DNA from: Acidimicrobiia bacterium | Lineage (GTDB): Bacteria > Actinomycetota > Acidimicrobiia > Acidimicrobiales > Poriferisodalaceae | Assembly: GCA_022820925.1 (NCBI GenBank) | Contig: JAJEEO010000014.1 | Location: forward strand, 1 to 64,000 | DNA: 64,000 nt | Direction of reading: 5' to 3' | Shown here: positions 1 to 8,184 of the stretch, in pieces | Numbering within the stretch: the first letter of the stretch is position 1 | Layout: every line of letters starts with the position of its first letter | Program-made: the position numbers and the translations under genes | The notes under the pieces: model-generated | Databases searched by the model: none | What the model was told of the DNA's origin: nothing | What the model saw: the letters and a program-made list of their open reading frames with translations, nothing else

Positions 1-5
1 CCGGC

Positions 6-47
6 GTGGGCGGCGCGGGCGTTGGCGTGGGCGGCGCGGGCGTTGGC
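6..47. repeat. 21-bp direct tandem duplication
   Basis: Two identical 21-bp units (6-26 and 27-47), each reading GVGGAGV in the frame of the HNH gene. Because 21 is divisible by 3 the frame is kept. Probably a slippage product in the low-complexity 5' part of the gene; it may extend left of the window. Confidence 0.8.
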
Positions 48-1616
48 GCGCCGGCCGAGCTCTTCAGCGCCGGCCGCGCCGACTCGGGACAGGACTGCGC
101 CGGCCCCGGTTCCTCAAGCCACGCCTGCGCGGGCCGCGACCCCACAGGCCACGTCGCGCCCGGCCCCGGCAACGTCAGCTTGCGCCACAACGGCACCGAT
201 GGCCTAGCTGCCGCCGATTCGCCCGGGCCGCTGTCGCTGCCTCGGTGGGGCGCTGGGGTGCTTGCCGAGCTCGGTCGGGACGATCTGTTGGGGGTGCTGG
301 GCGACATCGAGCTGCTGGCGAACCGGCTGGCTGGGTATCGGGCCGAAGTGCTGGGCGCGCTTGACGTGTTGAACCAGTCAGGCGCGGCGCCTGATGCGAG
401 CCTCCATCTGTCGCTGCGCGACGCGGCGGGAGTGTCCGAGCGTGACGCCCGCCGGATGCTTCGTGCAGCGGAGAAGGCCCGCGGGCACGTCACGGTGCTC
501 GACGCGCTGTCGGAGGGTGACATCAACGCGGCACAGGCGGAGGCGCTGTGCGACGCACGCGTGCCTGACCCGGTGAGAGCCGAGTTGGTGGCAGCAGCGG
601 TCGGCGAGGACACCGATGCCACCCGCCGCCGGGTGCAGCGTGCCGAGGCCGAGCTCTCGGTGGAGACCCCGATGGAGCGATTCGAGCGGCAGCGCAACGC
701 CCGTGGTGCGGGGTGGCGGCGAGATCACGAGGGGATGCTGCGGCTGTGGGCCAAGTTCGACCCCGACACCGGCGCTCACGTCGAGGCCGCGCTCGAGGCG
801 CTGTGCCGCGAGTACTGGATCGACGACAAGCAAGTACGCAACGGGCGGCGCACCCCTGCCCAGCGAGACGCCGACGTGCTCGCGTATGCACTCGCCGGCC
901 TCACCCGCACCGACGCCGACGCAGCAGCCGTCCGCCGGCTCCACGCCCGTGCGGGTCGTGACAAGCAGATCGAAGACGGGCCGCCGCCCAGCCGGCGCGT
1001 GACCCCGCGCAAGAGTGCCTCGAGACGAACCACCGCGGAATGCGAGCATCCTCACAACGCCTGCCCCGAGGCCAGTGCGGCCGATGACGACGCTGCTGCG
1101 GACAACGACGAGGGCCTGACGTTCGGACGGCAGCTGCCGCCGGCGCAGATCAGCGTGCTGATCGGCCTCGATGCGCTGCGAAGGCAGACCGACGAGATGG
1201 GCCTCACCGACGCCGGGGTCGAACTGCCGCCCGAGATCGTGCGACGCATGGCCTGCGACGCGGAGATCATCCCCATCATCCTGGGCAGCCCAGGCGGGTC
1301 GGCCGACGCCGGCCGCTCCCGCCGCACCGTGCCGCTGCGGCTGCGGCGATTGCTGATCGCACGCGACCGACACTGCCGCTGGCCCGGCTGCGGGGCACCG
1401 CCCTCACGCTGCGACGCGCACCACGTCTGGCACTGGATCGACGGCGGACCCACCAACCTCGACAACCTGGTGCTGCTGTGCCACCGGCACCACCACTTCC
1501 TTCACCAACACGGCTACCGGATGGTCCCCCAGCCCGACGGCACCTGGACCACCGCCCAAGAAACAGAACCCAAGCCCACGCCACGTCGAGGCAAGCGGCA
1601 AGCCCGAGCCCCCTGA
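6..1616 (+). CDS. DUF222 / HNH endonuclease domain protein (13E12-like), 5' end uncertain
   Basis: The C-terminal part (about residues 455-510) carries a clear HNH nuclease fold: a CRWPGC zinc-knuckle start, then the DAHHVWHW catalytic strand and a NLVLLCHRHHHFLH finish. The preceding residues (about 75-400) look like the helical DUF222 domain that partners HNH in actinobacteria. HNH cuts DNA with a single metal; the biological target of this family is unknown, and such genes are common, often multicopy and rearranged in actinobacterial genomes. The first ~70 residues are low-complexity Gly/Ala/Pro and include a perfect 21-bp tandem duplication. The frame is open to the left edge, so the true start may be upstream of the window, or further inside near the DUF222 domain. 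Family assignment is firm, the start is not. Confidence 0.85.
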   Translation: MGGAGVGVGGAGVGAPAELFSAGRADSGQDCAGPGSSSHACAGRDPTGHVAPGPGNVSLRHNGTDGLAAADSPGPLSLPRWGAGVLAELGRDDLLGVLGDIELLANRLAGYRAEVLGALDVLNQSGAAPDASLHLSLRDAAGVSERDARRMLRAAEKARGHVTVLDALSEGDINAAQAEALCDARVPDPVRAELVAAAVGEDTDATRRRVQRAEAELSVETPMERFERQRNARGAGWRRDHEGMLRLWAKFDPDTGAHVEAALEALCREYWIDDKQVRNGRRTPAQRDADVLAYALAGLTRTDADAAAVRRLHARAGRDKQIEDGPPPSRRVTPRKSASRRTTAECEHPHNACPEASAADDDAAADNDEGLTFGRQLPPAQISVLIGLDALRRQTDEMGLTDAGVELPPEIVRRMACDAEIIPIILGSPGGSADAGRSRRTVPLRLRRLLIARDRHCRWPGCGAPPSRCDAHHVWHWIDGGPTNLDNLVLLCHRHHHFLHQHGYRMVPQPDGTWTTAQETEPKPTPRRGKRQARAP

Positions 1617-1626
1617 AGCCCACCGG

Positions 1627-1654
1627 GGCCTCGGGCCGTGAACCCGACGGGGCC
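1627..1654 (+). terminator. possible stem-loop terminator after the HNH gene
   Basis: TCGGG (1631-1635) pairs with CCCGA (1643-1647) around a 7-nt loop, and flanking GGCC segments can extend the stem past a small bulge. It begins about 10 nt after the stop codon. There is no T-run, which is usual for GC-rich actinobacterial terminators but makes the call weak. Confidence 0.3.
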
Positions 1655-1732
1655 GCCCAGCACCGCGCCTCAGCGCAGTGACGCCGCGAGTCCGGCAACC
1701 CAGGGCCAGCAGTACATTTCGAGGGAGTCCCC

Positions 1733-1805
1733 GCCCTCGTAGCTCAGGGGATAGAGCGTCGGTTTCCTAAACCGTGCGTCGCAGGTTCGAATCCTGCCGA
1801 GGGCG
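1733..1805 (+). tRNA. tRNA-Arg (anticodon CCU)
   Basis: A full cloverleaf can be drawn. Acceptor stem GCCCTCG (1733-1739) pairs with CGAGGGC (1798-1804). The D arm is GCTC...GAGC, and the T arm is GCAGG-TTCGAAT-CCTGC. The anticodon loop TTCCTAA gives CCU, reading AGG arginine codons, a rare codon in such GC-rich DNA. The outermost anticodon-stem pair is a T-T mismatch. The CCA is not fully encoded (discriminator G then CA). It lies between the HNH gene and a convergent TetR gene. Confidence 0.95.
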
Positions 1806-1819
1806 CATGGTCGGCCGGT

Positions 1820-2566
1820 TCAGGCGAGAAGCGTGTTCAGGGTCGAGGTGAGCACGGCCTTGGTCTCGGCGGAGGACAGGCCGCGGTGGCGGCGGAAGTA
1901 GTCGATCGAGTCGAGCTGGGTCAGCAGATCGCCTGCCGCGAGCACTGCGTCGCCGTCTGCGGCCGTGCCTGAGGTCGGCGTATCGGTCTCAGGCCGAGGC
2001 GAGCGCGACGCCGACTCGGGGGCGTCTGTCCCCGAGTCAGGCGTGCGGGCTTCGAGTTCGGGGGCGAACTGGAGCTTGAACTGCTGACGCATCTCGTGGC
2101 GGGCCGTGGCGAGCTGCTCGCTGATGCGGGGCAGCCGGTGGGCATGCGCCAGGGTCGCCCGGTATTCCGGGCCGACCGAGTCGTACAAGCGCACACGCAT
2201 CGCCACGAAATCGTCGATGCGGGCATCCAGCGGACCCTGGCCGATGGCGTGCAGGCGTGTGAGGGGGGCGGTGCGCTCACGGTTGCGCCTGATCGTGGCT
2301 TCGAGCAGCTCGCCCGGATCGGCGAAGTACCGGTACAGCGAGCGCAACGACAGTCCTGATCGGGCCGCCGCCTGTTCCATGGTCGGGAACAGCGACTCCT
2401 CGGCGAACATCTCGAGCACCACGTCGAGCACCGCGTTGATGTTGCGCTCCCGCCGAGCCACCCGTCCGTCGGTCGGCGTCGTCTCATCAGGCGGAGGACC
2501 AGCCTGCACACCCGATGGCACCCGATCAGTCACTGATGCACGCACCCGCTTCTGACGCCCCGCCAT
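1820..2566 (-). CDS. TetR-family transcriptional regulator
   Basis: A helix-turn-helix at about residues 61-85 (EQAAARSGLSLRSLYRYFAD) is the classic TetR DNA-binding unit; the rest is helical and should bind an unidentified ligand and dimerise. The start chosen is an ATG preceded by AAGGAG about 9 nt upstream; a longer frame reaches 2626 but lacks a good ribosome site. An unusually long, Pro-rich arm (about 40 residues) precedes the HTH, and the ligand domain contains a low-complexity Pro/Thr/Asp segment before its last helix. It is the last gene of the SRPBCC - small ORF - sulfatase/DJ-1 cluster and may control that cluster or the divergent LLM oxidoreductase; no operator was identified. Confidence 0.85.
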   Translation of the reverse strand: MAGRQKRVRASVTDRVPSGVQAGPPPDETTPTDGRVARRERNINAVLDVVLEMFAEESLFPTMEQAAARSGLSLRSLYRYFADPGELLEATIRRNRERTAPLTRLHAIGQGPLDARIDDFVAMRVRLYDSVGPEYRATLAHAHRLPRISEQLATARHEMRQQFKLQFAPELEARTPDSGTDAPESASRSPRPETDTPTSGTAADGDAVLAAGDLLTQLDSIDYFRRHRGLSSAETKAVLTSTLNTLLA

Positions 2567-2635
2567 CTGCGGTCTCCTTGGCGCCGGGCGTATCGGATGA
2601 CGCGCCTCCTCCGGCGCCGGCCGCATGCCGGTCAG

Positions 2636-5479
2636 TCATGACATGAGTCTCAGCATCTCGCGGGCCACCATGGGGGCGGCGTTCTGGTTCTGGCCGGTCA
2701 CGAGGTTGCCGTCGACGACCCAGTGGTTGGCCAGAGCATCACGGAACCGGGTCACGCTCTCGAACTGGGCACCGGCCCTGCGCAGCTCGGTTTCGGGATG
2801 CTGGGGCGTGGCGGTGATGCCCAGTTCTCGAACTTGCTTGTCGGTCACCCCGGTCACCCTGCGGCCCGCCACCAGCAGGCTGCCGTCGGGGGCCTCCGCC
2901 CGCAGCAGTCCGAGCGGTCCGTGGCACACGCCGCCGATGACTTTGCCGCGCTGGTTGGCCTCGGTGAGTTTGCGGCCCAGCTCCTCGGAGAATCCCAGAT
3001 CGAACGCGGCGCCCCAGCCGCCCGCCAGGAAGACGATCGAGTAGGCGGCGATGTCGACCTCGCCGATGGCGAGCGAGTCGTTCACTTTGGCCTTGAAGTC
3101 GTCGTCGGCCAGGAATCGGTCGCAGGCCTCGGTGCGCACCGGGGCACGCACCGACTGGGGATCCACCGGGACGACACCCCCTGCGGGGCTGGCGACATCG
3201 ACCGTCATGCCCGCATCGGCGAAGGCGTAGTACGGCACGGTCATCTCGCTGGCGAATACCCCGGTCGGCTTGCCGACGTCGAGCACGCCATGGTTCGTCG
3301 CCACGATCAGCGCCCGGCGTCCGGCGACATCGCTGTCGATCGTCTCGGTGTCGTCGGGGTGCATGCCGAGCCGCTGCAGCACCTTGCGCAGCGCACGAAC
3401 AGGCGGCGGCACCTTCTTCGCGGGAGCGCCCCTCGCCGCCGAAGTCCGAGACGCGGAGCGGCCGCTCAAGCCACGGCGAACCCTCTTGAACGCAGAGTCC
3501 GTTGCGGCCGCAGATCGCACGAGTCCCGCCTGGTTGCTCGACCCCGTGCGGCCCTGCGTCGAAGCCGAATCTGTGGCGTCTGTCGACGAGGGCGACGCGC
3601 TCGGGCTGTCCGGCGCAAGGCGATTCCGCCTCGCAGCGGAACCCGCCTTGGCCGGGATGGGGCTGGGCGTTCGGGTGGCGTAGGGCCACGGCTGGTTGCG
3701 TTCGGGCACGGCTCGGGCCCGCTCGTCGGCCAGGCGCTCGGTCATCTCTTCGAACACCTCCTGCGCGCTGGGATCCGCCCAGCGGTTGTGGGCCTCGATC
3801 GGGTCAGTGTCGAGGTCGTACAGCTCCCACTGATCGGGCAGCGGCTCGGTGCGGAACACCTCGCCCCCAGGGCCGTCGGCCGCGAGATGCCGCACACCCG
3901 GCTCGGTCCACGTGACCGGATCGTCGAACGTGCGCACGATCTTCCACAGATGACCCGCGTCGTCGTCCCCGGCCCCGTCCGTATCTCTGCCCCCGTCTGC
4001 GCCGCCAGCCCCACTCCCGGCCGTGCCTCCGGCCCCGACCACACGGCAGACCAAGCTCTCGAAGTTGGCGCCGACATGCGCGGGCACCTGGATGCGCAGC
4101 GGCGGCGGCGTCCTGCCCATCCGGCGAGCCATCCCGCTGGCCCCCGAATCGCCCTCGGGCATGTTGTCGCGTGTCATCAGATAGACGGCGCAGTCGCGGT
4201 CGGGCTCGGCGTTGCCGTCGACCACCTCCATCAGGTCACGGCCCGGCAGCGGGTGCACCTCGGTGTGGCTGGCCCGCAGGTCCTCGGCCGCCTCGGGGCC
4301 AATTCCCGCCGCCGACAGCAACGTCGGCACCAGATCGACGTGCGACGTGGGCGCATCGACAACCCGGCCAGCCGTCGCCTTCGAGCCCACCCGGGCGATC
4401 ACGAACGGCACCCGCGTCGCCTCGTCGTACAGGTTGAACCACTTCTGGTGCAGCCCGCCGTGGGCGCCCAGCAGCTCGCCATGGTCCGACGTGCGCACCA
4501 GCACTGCGTCAGACGAGCCGCCCTCGGTCACCGCACGGCGCACCCGGTCGAGCGGGCCGTCGACCTCGGCGTGCAGGCGGTAGTACAGGCTGCGGTAGTC
4601 GGCCGCGTGGTTGCGATACACCCGCTCGACCGCCGGGGCGAGCCCGTAGGTGGTCGGGTACGACGCCCGGTAGGCGATCTGCGCTGCGGGCTTGGTGGAC
4701 AGATCCTCGTCGTCGGTCGGCGACGGCGGGATCGGCGGCGGCTCGGCAGCGGTCAGCGGGATCTCGCTGCTGCCGCGGCGCAGCCACGCCGGGCCGAGCC
4801 ACACCGGGGCGAACACGATGTCATGGGGGTTGACGAAGCTGGCTACCAGCAGGAACGGCCGCAGCGCCGCCGCCTCGCCCGCCCGCCGGCGTGCGTACCG
4901 GTCTGCCAGCCAGGCCACCACCCGGTCGGCGAACAGGCGGTCGCGTACGAGGCCGCTGTTGGCCAGTGCGGCGCCATGCGGTTCAGGCCCGATCCAGCCG
5001 GAGAAGCCGAACTCGTCGAGCGGGTCGGCGTCGAGGTACGCCTGCACGGCGTCGCCGTCGATCTGACCCTCGTCGTCGTTGGTTGCCAGCGGGACGCCCG
5101 CAGCGTCGACCAGGTCGGCGTGGCTCATGTGCCACTTACCCTGGTAGTGCGTGTCGTAGCCGCCGGCCCGGAACCAGTGGCCCAGCGTGGGCACCTCACC
5201 CGGCCGCAGCCAGCGCATCCGGCTGTCGTCGGCCATCTTGCCGAGGCCGTTCGTCTGGGTGACGCCGTGCACGTCGGGGTACTGGCCGGTGAACAGCGTC
5301 GGCCGGCTCGGCACGCAGGCCAGCGAGCCGGTGTAGTGGCGCCCGAACGACACGCCATGTTCTGTGAACCATGCGGCGCCCAGACTCTTGCGCCATTCGC
5401 TGACCTCGGGCGGCTCGTAGGGAGGCGCGGCCCGCTCCTGGTCGGTCATCAGGATCACGACGTCGGGCCGAGCGCTCAT
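2636..5479 (-). CDS. Sulfatase fused to a DJ-1/Hsp31-like domain
   Basis: A single uninterrupted 947-aa frame. Residues 1-597 form a type I sulfatase/phosphonate-monoester-hydrolase-like domain. It has the N-terminal metal motif ILMTDQ, the formylglycine site C55-V-P-S-R followed by PTLFTGQYPDVHG, and the second metal site TSDHGELLGAHG plus a downstream Lys. Residues about 598-715 are an Ala/Ser/Arg/Pro-rich linker with no recognisable fold. Residues about 716-947 form a DJ-1/PfpI (Hsp31, glyoxalase III-like) domain with the nucleophile elbow GGVCHGP and the partner Glu in FASEMTVPYY. Choline-sulfatase-like enzymes hydrolyse sulfate esters in the cytoplasm; the DJ-1 part could be a deglycase, aldehyde-handling enzyme or chaperone. 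The start overlaps the stop of the 45-aa ORF upstream (ATGA). Domain calls are strong; substrate and reason for fusion are unknown. Confidence 0.85.
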   Translation of the reverse strand: MSARPDVVILMTDQERAAPPYEPPEVSEWRKSLGAAWFTEHGVSFGRHYTGSLACVPSRPTLFTGQYPDVHGVTQTNGLGKMADDSRMRWLRPGEVPTLGHWFRAGGYDTHYQGKWHMSHADLVDAAGVPLATNDDEGQIDGDAVQAYLDADPLDEFGFSGWIGPEPHGAALANSGLVRDRLFADRVVAWLADRYARRRAGEAAALRPFLLVASFVNPHDIVFAPVWLGPAWLRRGSSEIPLTAAEPPPIPPSPTDDEDLSTKPAAQIAYRASYPTTYGLAPAVERVYRNHAADYRSLYYRLHAEVDGPLDRVRRAVTEGGSSDAVLVRTSDHGELLGAHGGLHQKWFNLYDEATRVPFVIARVGSKATAGRVVDAPTSHVDLVPTLLSAAGIGPEAAEDLRASHTEVHPLPGRDLMEVVDGNAEPDRDCAVYLMTRDNMPEGDSGASGMARRMGRTPPPLRIQVPAHVGANFESLVCRVVGAGGTAGSGAGGADGGRDTDGAGDDDAGHLWKIVRTFDDPVTWTEPGVRHLAADGPGGEVFRTEPLPDQWELYDLDTDPIEAHNRWADPSAQEVFEEMTERLADERARAVPERNQPWPYATRTPSPIPAKAGSAARRNRLAPDSPSASPSSTDATDSASTQGRTGSSNQAGLVRSAAATDSAFKRVRRGLSGRSASRTSAARGAPAKKVPPPVRALRKVLQRLGMHPDDTETIDSDVAGRRALIVATNHGVLDVGKPTGVFASEMTVPYYAFADAGMTVDVASPAGGVVPVDPQSVRAPVRTEACDRFLADDDFKAKVNDSLAIGEVDIAAYSIVFLAGGWGAAFDLGFSEELGRKLTEANQRGKVIGGVCHGPLGLLRAEAPDGSLLVAGRRVTGVTDKQVRELGITATPQHPETELRRAGAQFESVTRFRDALANHWVVDGNLVTGQNQNAAPMVAREMLRLMS

Positions 5480-5613
5480 CGGGCCTTCCAGACACGGCCA
5501 CGTCTCGTCATGTTCGGGTCGGGTTCGACGTCATCTGCAAACGGCACCTGGAGCACTTCGCTGTCCGGGGTCGAATCCGGGCAGGCGCACGGCAGAGAGG
5601 AATGCAGCTTCAT
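5476..5613 (-). CDS. 45-aa small protein coupled to SRPBCC and sulfatase genes
   Basis: A 45-codon ORF that exactly fills the space between the SRPBCC gene and the sulfatase. Its ATG overlaps the SRPBCC stop (ATGA at 5610-5613) and its TGA overlaps the sulfatase ATG (ATGA at 5476-5479). The product starts MKLHSSLPCACPDSTP, has an acidic middle (FADDVEPDP) and a basic tail (RRGRVWKAR). It has no membrane segment or signal peptide. The CxC near the N-terminus could bind metal, but I recognise no family. Double overlap is strong positional evidence for translation. The alternative is that it is only a coupling leader or relic. Confidence 0.6.
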   Translation of the reverse strand: MKLHSSLPCACPDSTPDSEVLQVPFADDVEPDPNMTRRGRVWKAR

Positions 5614-6053
5614 CGAGCGGCCCTTCGCAGGTGATCGTCGAGTCCGCGCAGCATCTGGTGCGACACCTTCGAAAGCTGGCGGGTCAGCACCTTCGCCGCC
5701 AGCTTCAGCGGCGGGCGCTGCCCGACATCCACCGAGCTGGTCAACGTGACCTGTGTCACGCCATCCCCGTCGTCGATCTGCCAGGTGTTGCGCAGCGATC
5801 GGACCGGCGGCGGCAGTCCTTCCACGACGTAGCCGAGCCGTTCGCCGTCAACCCACTCGACTACCTCTTCGACGAGGGTCCTGCGGCCGGACTGGATCCG
5901 CCGCACCGCTCCCACGCCTTCCCGCTGGGTGCTCAGCAGGCACGAATGGTCGACGTTCGGCGCCCAGCGTGCGATCTCGCCGAATTCCGCCAGCACCGCC
6001 CACACCTCGGCGGCCGATGCCGGAACCCTCAGCGTGGCCGTGGTGTCGCTCAC
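5610..6053 (-). CDS. SRPBCC-family (START-like) small-molecule-binding protein
   Basis: A 147-aa protein with the polyketide cyclase/dehydratase-type SRPBCC pattern: an opening strand TLRVPASAAEVWAVLAEF, the WAPNVDHS region, mid-protein EEVVEWVDGERLGYVVEGL, and a long closing helix. These form a hydrophobic cavity that binds lipids, aromatic compounds or cofactors. A longer frame reaches 6164, but the GTG at 6053 begins exactly at the expected domain start. It is the first gene of the four-gene minus-strand cluster ending in TetR and is divergent from the LLM oxidoreductase. Ligand unknown. Confidence 0.8.
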   Translation of the reverse strand: MSDTTATLRVPASAAEVWAVLAEFGEIARWAPNVDHSCLLSTQREGVGAVRRIQSGRRTLVEEVVEWVDGERLGYVVEGLPPPVRSLRNTWQIDDGDGVTQVTLTSSVDVGQRPPLKLAAKVLTRQLSKVSHQMLRGLDDHLRRAAR

Positions 6054-6372
6054 ACCGACCACCCTAGCCCCAGCGCCATCAATTGTCCTACAGACTGGCA
6101 CTTGTTTCGCCGAGCGCTGCGCTGGCACATCACCCGGGGCGAGCCCGAGCCGAATGCGTGACATGCCACTCGCCTGTCATGTGTCCAGCAGCCGTGTGGG
6201 TGGGCGCGCCCGCTTGTCGGCCCGGGTGTCGGGTCCGGGCTGGACCGGCTGCCCTCAATTCGGCTCGGCGACAGCGCCGCACAACTGCGTCGGCGTTCAG
6301 CGCAGCGCCAGCGAGAACAGCAGCCTGTCGGCGCCCGCGGCAACATTGGACCCCAGCGAATCGGAGAACCCC
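6054..6372. other. Divergent intergenic region between SRPBCC and LLM oxidoreductase
   Basis: About 319 bp with no convincing gene on either strand. It must hold both divergent promoters, but no clear -35/-10 pair stands out. A short inverted repeat, ACATG (6161-6165) and CATGT (6178-6182) with a 12-bp spacer, could be a weak operator. A GGAG ribosome site lies just before the LLM start. Confidence 0.5.
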
Positions 6373-7398
6373 ATGCACGTCAGCGCCACCCTGCCCCAGC
6401 ACAACCTGCGAGCCGTGCCCGACGAGGTGCGGCGGATCGAGGCCGACGGCTACGACTGCGTCGTCACCATGGAGAACCGGCACGAGCCGTTCATCCCCCT
6501 GGGCATCGCCGCCGTGCACAGCGAGCGGGTGCGGCTGGCGACCAGCGTGGCGATCAGCTTCCCCCGCAGCCCGATGGTGACGGCATCGACTGCGTGGGAC
6601 CTGCAGGCGGCGTCGGACGGGCGGTTCGTGCTGGGCATCGGCAGCCAGGTCAAGGGGCACAACGAGCGGCGGTTCAGCGTGCCGTGGTCGGCGCCGGCGC
6701 CCCGCATGGCCGAGTACGTGCAGGCGATCCGGGCAATCTGGCGTACATGGACCACTGGCGAGAAGTTGAACTACGACGGCGAGCACTACCAGTTCTCGCT
6801 GATGACGCCGAACTTCACGCCCGAGCCTATTGACGCAACGCCGCCGATCATGATCGCTGCGGTCGGGCCCGCCATGCTGCGGGTGGCCGGCCAGCACTGC
6901 GACGGGGTGCGCCTGCACGGCTTCTGCACGCCGGATTACCTGAGACGGGAGGTGATGCCCGAGCTGCAAACCGGCCTCGATCGGGCCGGTCGAAGTCGCA
7001 GCGACTTCTGGATCACCGGCGGCGGGTTCATCTGCACCGGCCCCGACGATGAGGCGGTTGACCGCATGGTCGAGTGGGTGCGCTACCGGATCGGCTTCTA
7101 CGGCAGCACCCGGGCCTACTGGCCGGTGCTCGAGCAGCATGACCTCGGCGATCTCGGCGAGAAGCTGAATCACCTGTCCCGCAACGACGGTTGGGGCGAG
7201 ATGGCCGGCTGCGTCGACGACGACGTCGTGCAGCTGTTCGCCGCCGTCGGGCGTCATGACCAGATCGCCGGCGCGATCGCCGAGCACTTCGACGGGCTGG
7301 TCGACGAGATCAACGCCTCGGTGTCGATGGATATCGGCGCCGACCTGCCGCCCGACGTGATTCAAGACATCCAGGCCATCGCCACCGACGGCAGCTGA
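6373..7398 (+). CDS. LLM-class (F420-dependent-like) flavin oxidoreductase
   Basis: A 341-aa luciferase-like TIM-barrel protein. Typical elements are the N-terminal EVRRIEADGYDCVVTMENRHEPF, the VRLATSVAISFPRSPMVTA strand, and the DLQAASDGRFVLGIGSQVKGHNERRF loop, which in F420-dependent members contacts the deazaflavin phosphate. These enzymes oxidise or reduce small organic substrates with F420H2 or FMNH2. The ATG at 6373 with a GGAG upstream fits the family start; the frame upstream is open but non-homologous. It is followed 2 nt later by a 29-aa membrane peptide ORF. Substrate unknown; the mycobacterial-type TIGR03617 subgroup is my best guess. Confidence 0.9.
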   Translation: MHVSATLPQHNLRAVPDEVRRIEADGYDCVVTMENRHEPFIPLGIAAVHSERVRLATSVAISFPRSPMVTASTAWDLQAASDGRFVLGIGSQVKGHNERRFSVPWSAPAPRMAEYVQAIRAIWRTWTTGEKLNYDGEHYQFSLMTPNFTPEPIDATPPIMIAAVGPAMLRVAGQHCDGVRLHGFCTPDYLRREVMPELQTGLDRAGRSRSDFWITGGGFICTGPDDEAVDRMVEWVRYRIGFYGSTRAYWPVLEQHDLGDLGEKLNHLSRNDGWGEMAGCVDDDVVQLFAAVGRHDQIAGAIAEHFDGLVDEINASVSMDIGADLPPDVIQDIQAIATDGS

Positions 7399-7400
7399 TC

Positions 7401-7490
7401 ATGCGGCGCCGCCAGAACTGGTGGATCGCCGTGTACATCCTGGCGGCATCGTCGATCTTCTGGTTGATCATGTTCCTACGTCATCTGTGA
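7401..7490 (+). CDS. 29-aa predicted single-pass membrane peptide
   Basis: The ORF begins 2 nt after the LLM oxidoreductase stop. It encodes a basic N-terminus (MRRRQNWW) followed by about 17 hydrophobic residues (IAVYILAASSIFWLIMF) and a short tail RHL. The layout is that of a positive-inside single-pass membrane peptide. No strong Shine-Dalgarno is visible, so it would depend on translational coupling to the preceding gene. It is too short for standard gene callers and could be a chance ORF, though the amphipathic design and position favour a real product. Confidence 0.5.
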   Translation: MRRRQNWWIAVYILAASSIFWLIMFLRHL

Positions 7491-7589
7491 CGCTCGAGTT
7501 CGTCCGCAGTCGATCAAGTTCGTGTCACAGGCCCCTGCAAGACTGCGCTCACGACCGCAGGAGAATCTGCGGCGGCGAAGGGAGTGCCT

Positions 7590-7949
7590 ATGGCTGATAC
7601 ATCACAACCAATCGTCGAAGTCCGCGACTACACCATCGATCCCGAATGGTTCGAGGCGTACAAGCAGTGGGCCGCCGATCACGCAGCGCCGTGGCTGCGG
7701 GAGAACCTCGACGTCATCGACTTCTGGGTCGACGATGGTCATGAGCCCGAGGTGGCCGGGTCCGACCCGCAGGTGTCGCCGCACGGCCAGCCCAACGTGT
7801 GCTGGATCATCCGGTGGGACAGCCGGGAGGCCCGCGAGGAGGGGTTCAGGTCGACGCTCGGCAGCCAGGAGTGGCAGGACGTCTGGGCGAAGCACCCCAA
7901 CCCGAACGCCTACCTGCACCTCAACGTGCGCTTCATGGCGGCTGCTTGA
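7590..7949 (+). CDS. NIPSNAP-like / dimeric alpha-beta barrel protein
   Basis: A 119-aa soluble protein beginning MADTSQPIVEVRDYTIDPEW. The early strand, amphipathic helix EAYKQWAADHAAPWL and central DFWVDDG suggest a ferredoxin-like dimeric alpha-beta barrel of the NIPSNAP/EthD sort. An AAGGGAG ribosome site precedes the start; the ATG at 7590 is better spaced than the GTG at 7584. The catalytic role is unknown; such proteins are often mono-oxygenase accessories or ligand binders. Its neighbour upstream is the LLM oxidoreductase, about 100 bp after the 29-aa ORF. Confidence 0.6.
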   Translation: MADTSQPIVEVRDYTIDPEWFEAYKQWAADHAAPWLRENLDVIDFWVDDGHEPEVAGSDPQVSPHGQPNVCWIIRWDSREAREEGFRSTLGSQEWQDVWAKHPNPNAYLHLNVRFMAAA

Positions 7950-7986
7950 CCGGCTGGTCGCGCTGCGGTGTGACATCGGGGCGGTG

Positions 7987-8005
7987 GGCTGCGCTCGACG
8001 CAGCC
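7987..8005. terminator. Stem-loop between convergent genes
   Basis: GGCTGCG (7987-7993) and CGCAGCC (7999-8005) form a perfect 7-bp stem with the 5-nt loop CTCGA, 38 bp after the NIPSNAP-like stop and in the convergent space before the amidohydrolase 3' end. No T-run is present. Confidence 0.45.
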
Positions 8006-8115
8006 AGCGTGGCCGGACCGGCGACCGGCTCGAGTGGTGCAGCCACCGTGAGAGGCGTGCGGCAGGTGGACGGCAAGCGCTAGCTGACGGCGGTGGCAAG
8101 CCGCTCGTTCCGAAA

Positions 8116-8157
8116 GCACCCGCGGCACGCCGCACCCGCGGCACGCCGCACCCGCGG
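8116..8157. repeat. 16-bp tandem repeat (2.6 copies)
   Basis: Two identical 16-bp units (8116-8131, 8132-8147) of GCACCCGCGGCACGCC plus a 10-bp partial third copy. It lies 28 bp beyond the 3' end of the amidohydrolase gene in the convergent intergenic region. Confidence 0.8.
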
Positions 8158-8184
8158 TGACGGCGGTCTGAGGACTGGCGGAGG

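Noticed and set aside
1733..1805. tRNA-Arg as attachment site of an integrated element
   Set aside because: No integrase and no second copy of the tRNA 3' end was seen within the window.
2723..5749. A 1008-codon open frame on the plus strand opposite the sulfatase/DJ-1 gene
   Set aside because: Composition (His/Arg/Gly/Val rich, no recognisable motifs) is that of antisense frames in GC-rich DNA; the minus strand carries clear catalytic motifs.
6159..6182. Inverted repeat ACATG-N12-CATGT as a TetR operator
   Set aside because: Only 5 bp per arm; too weak to claim without comparative data.
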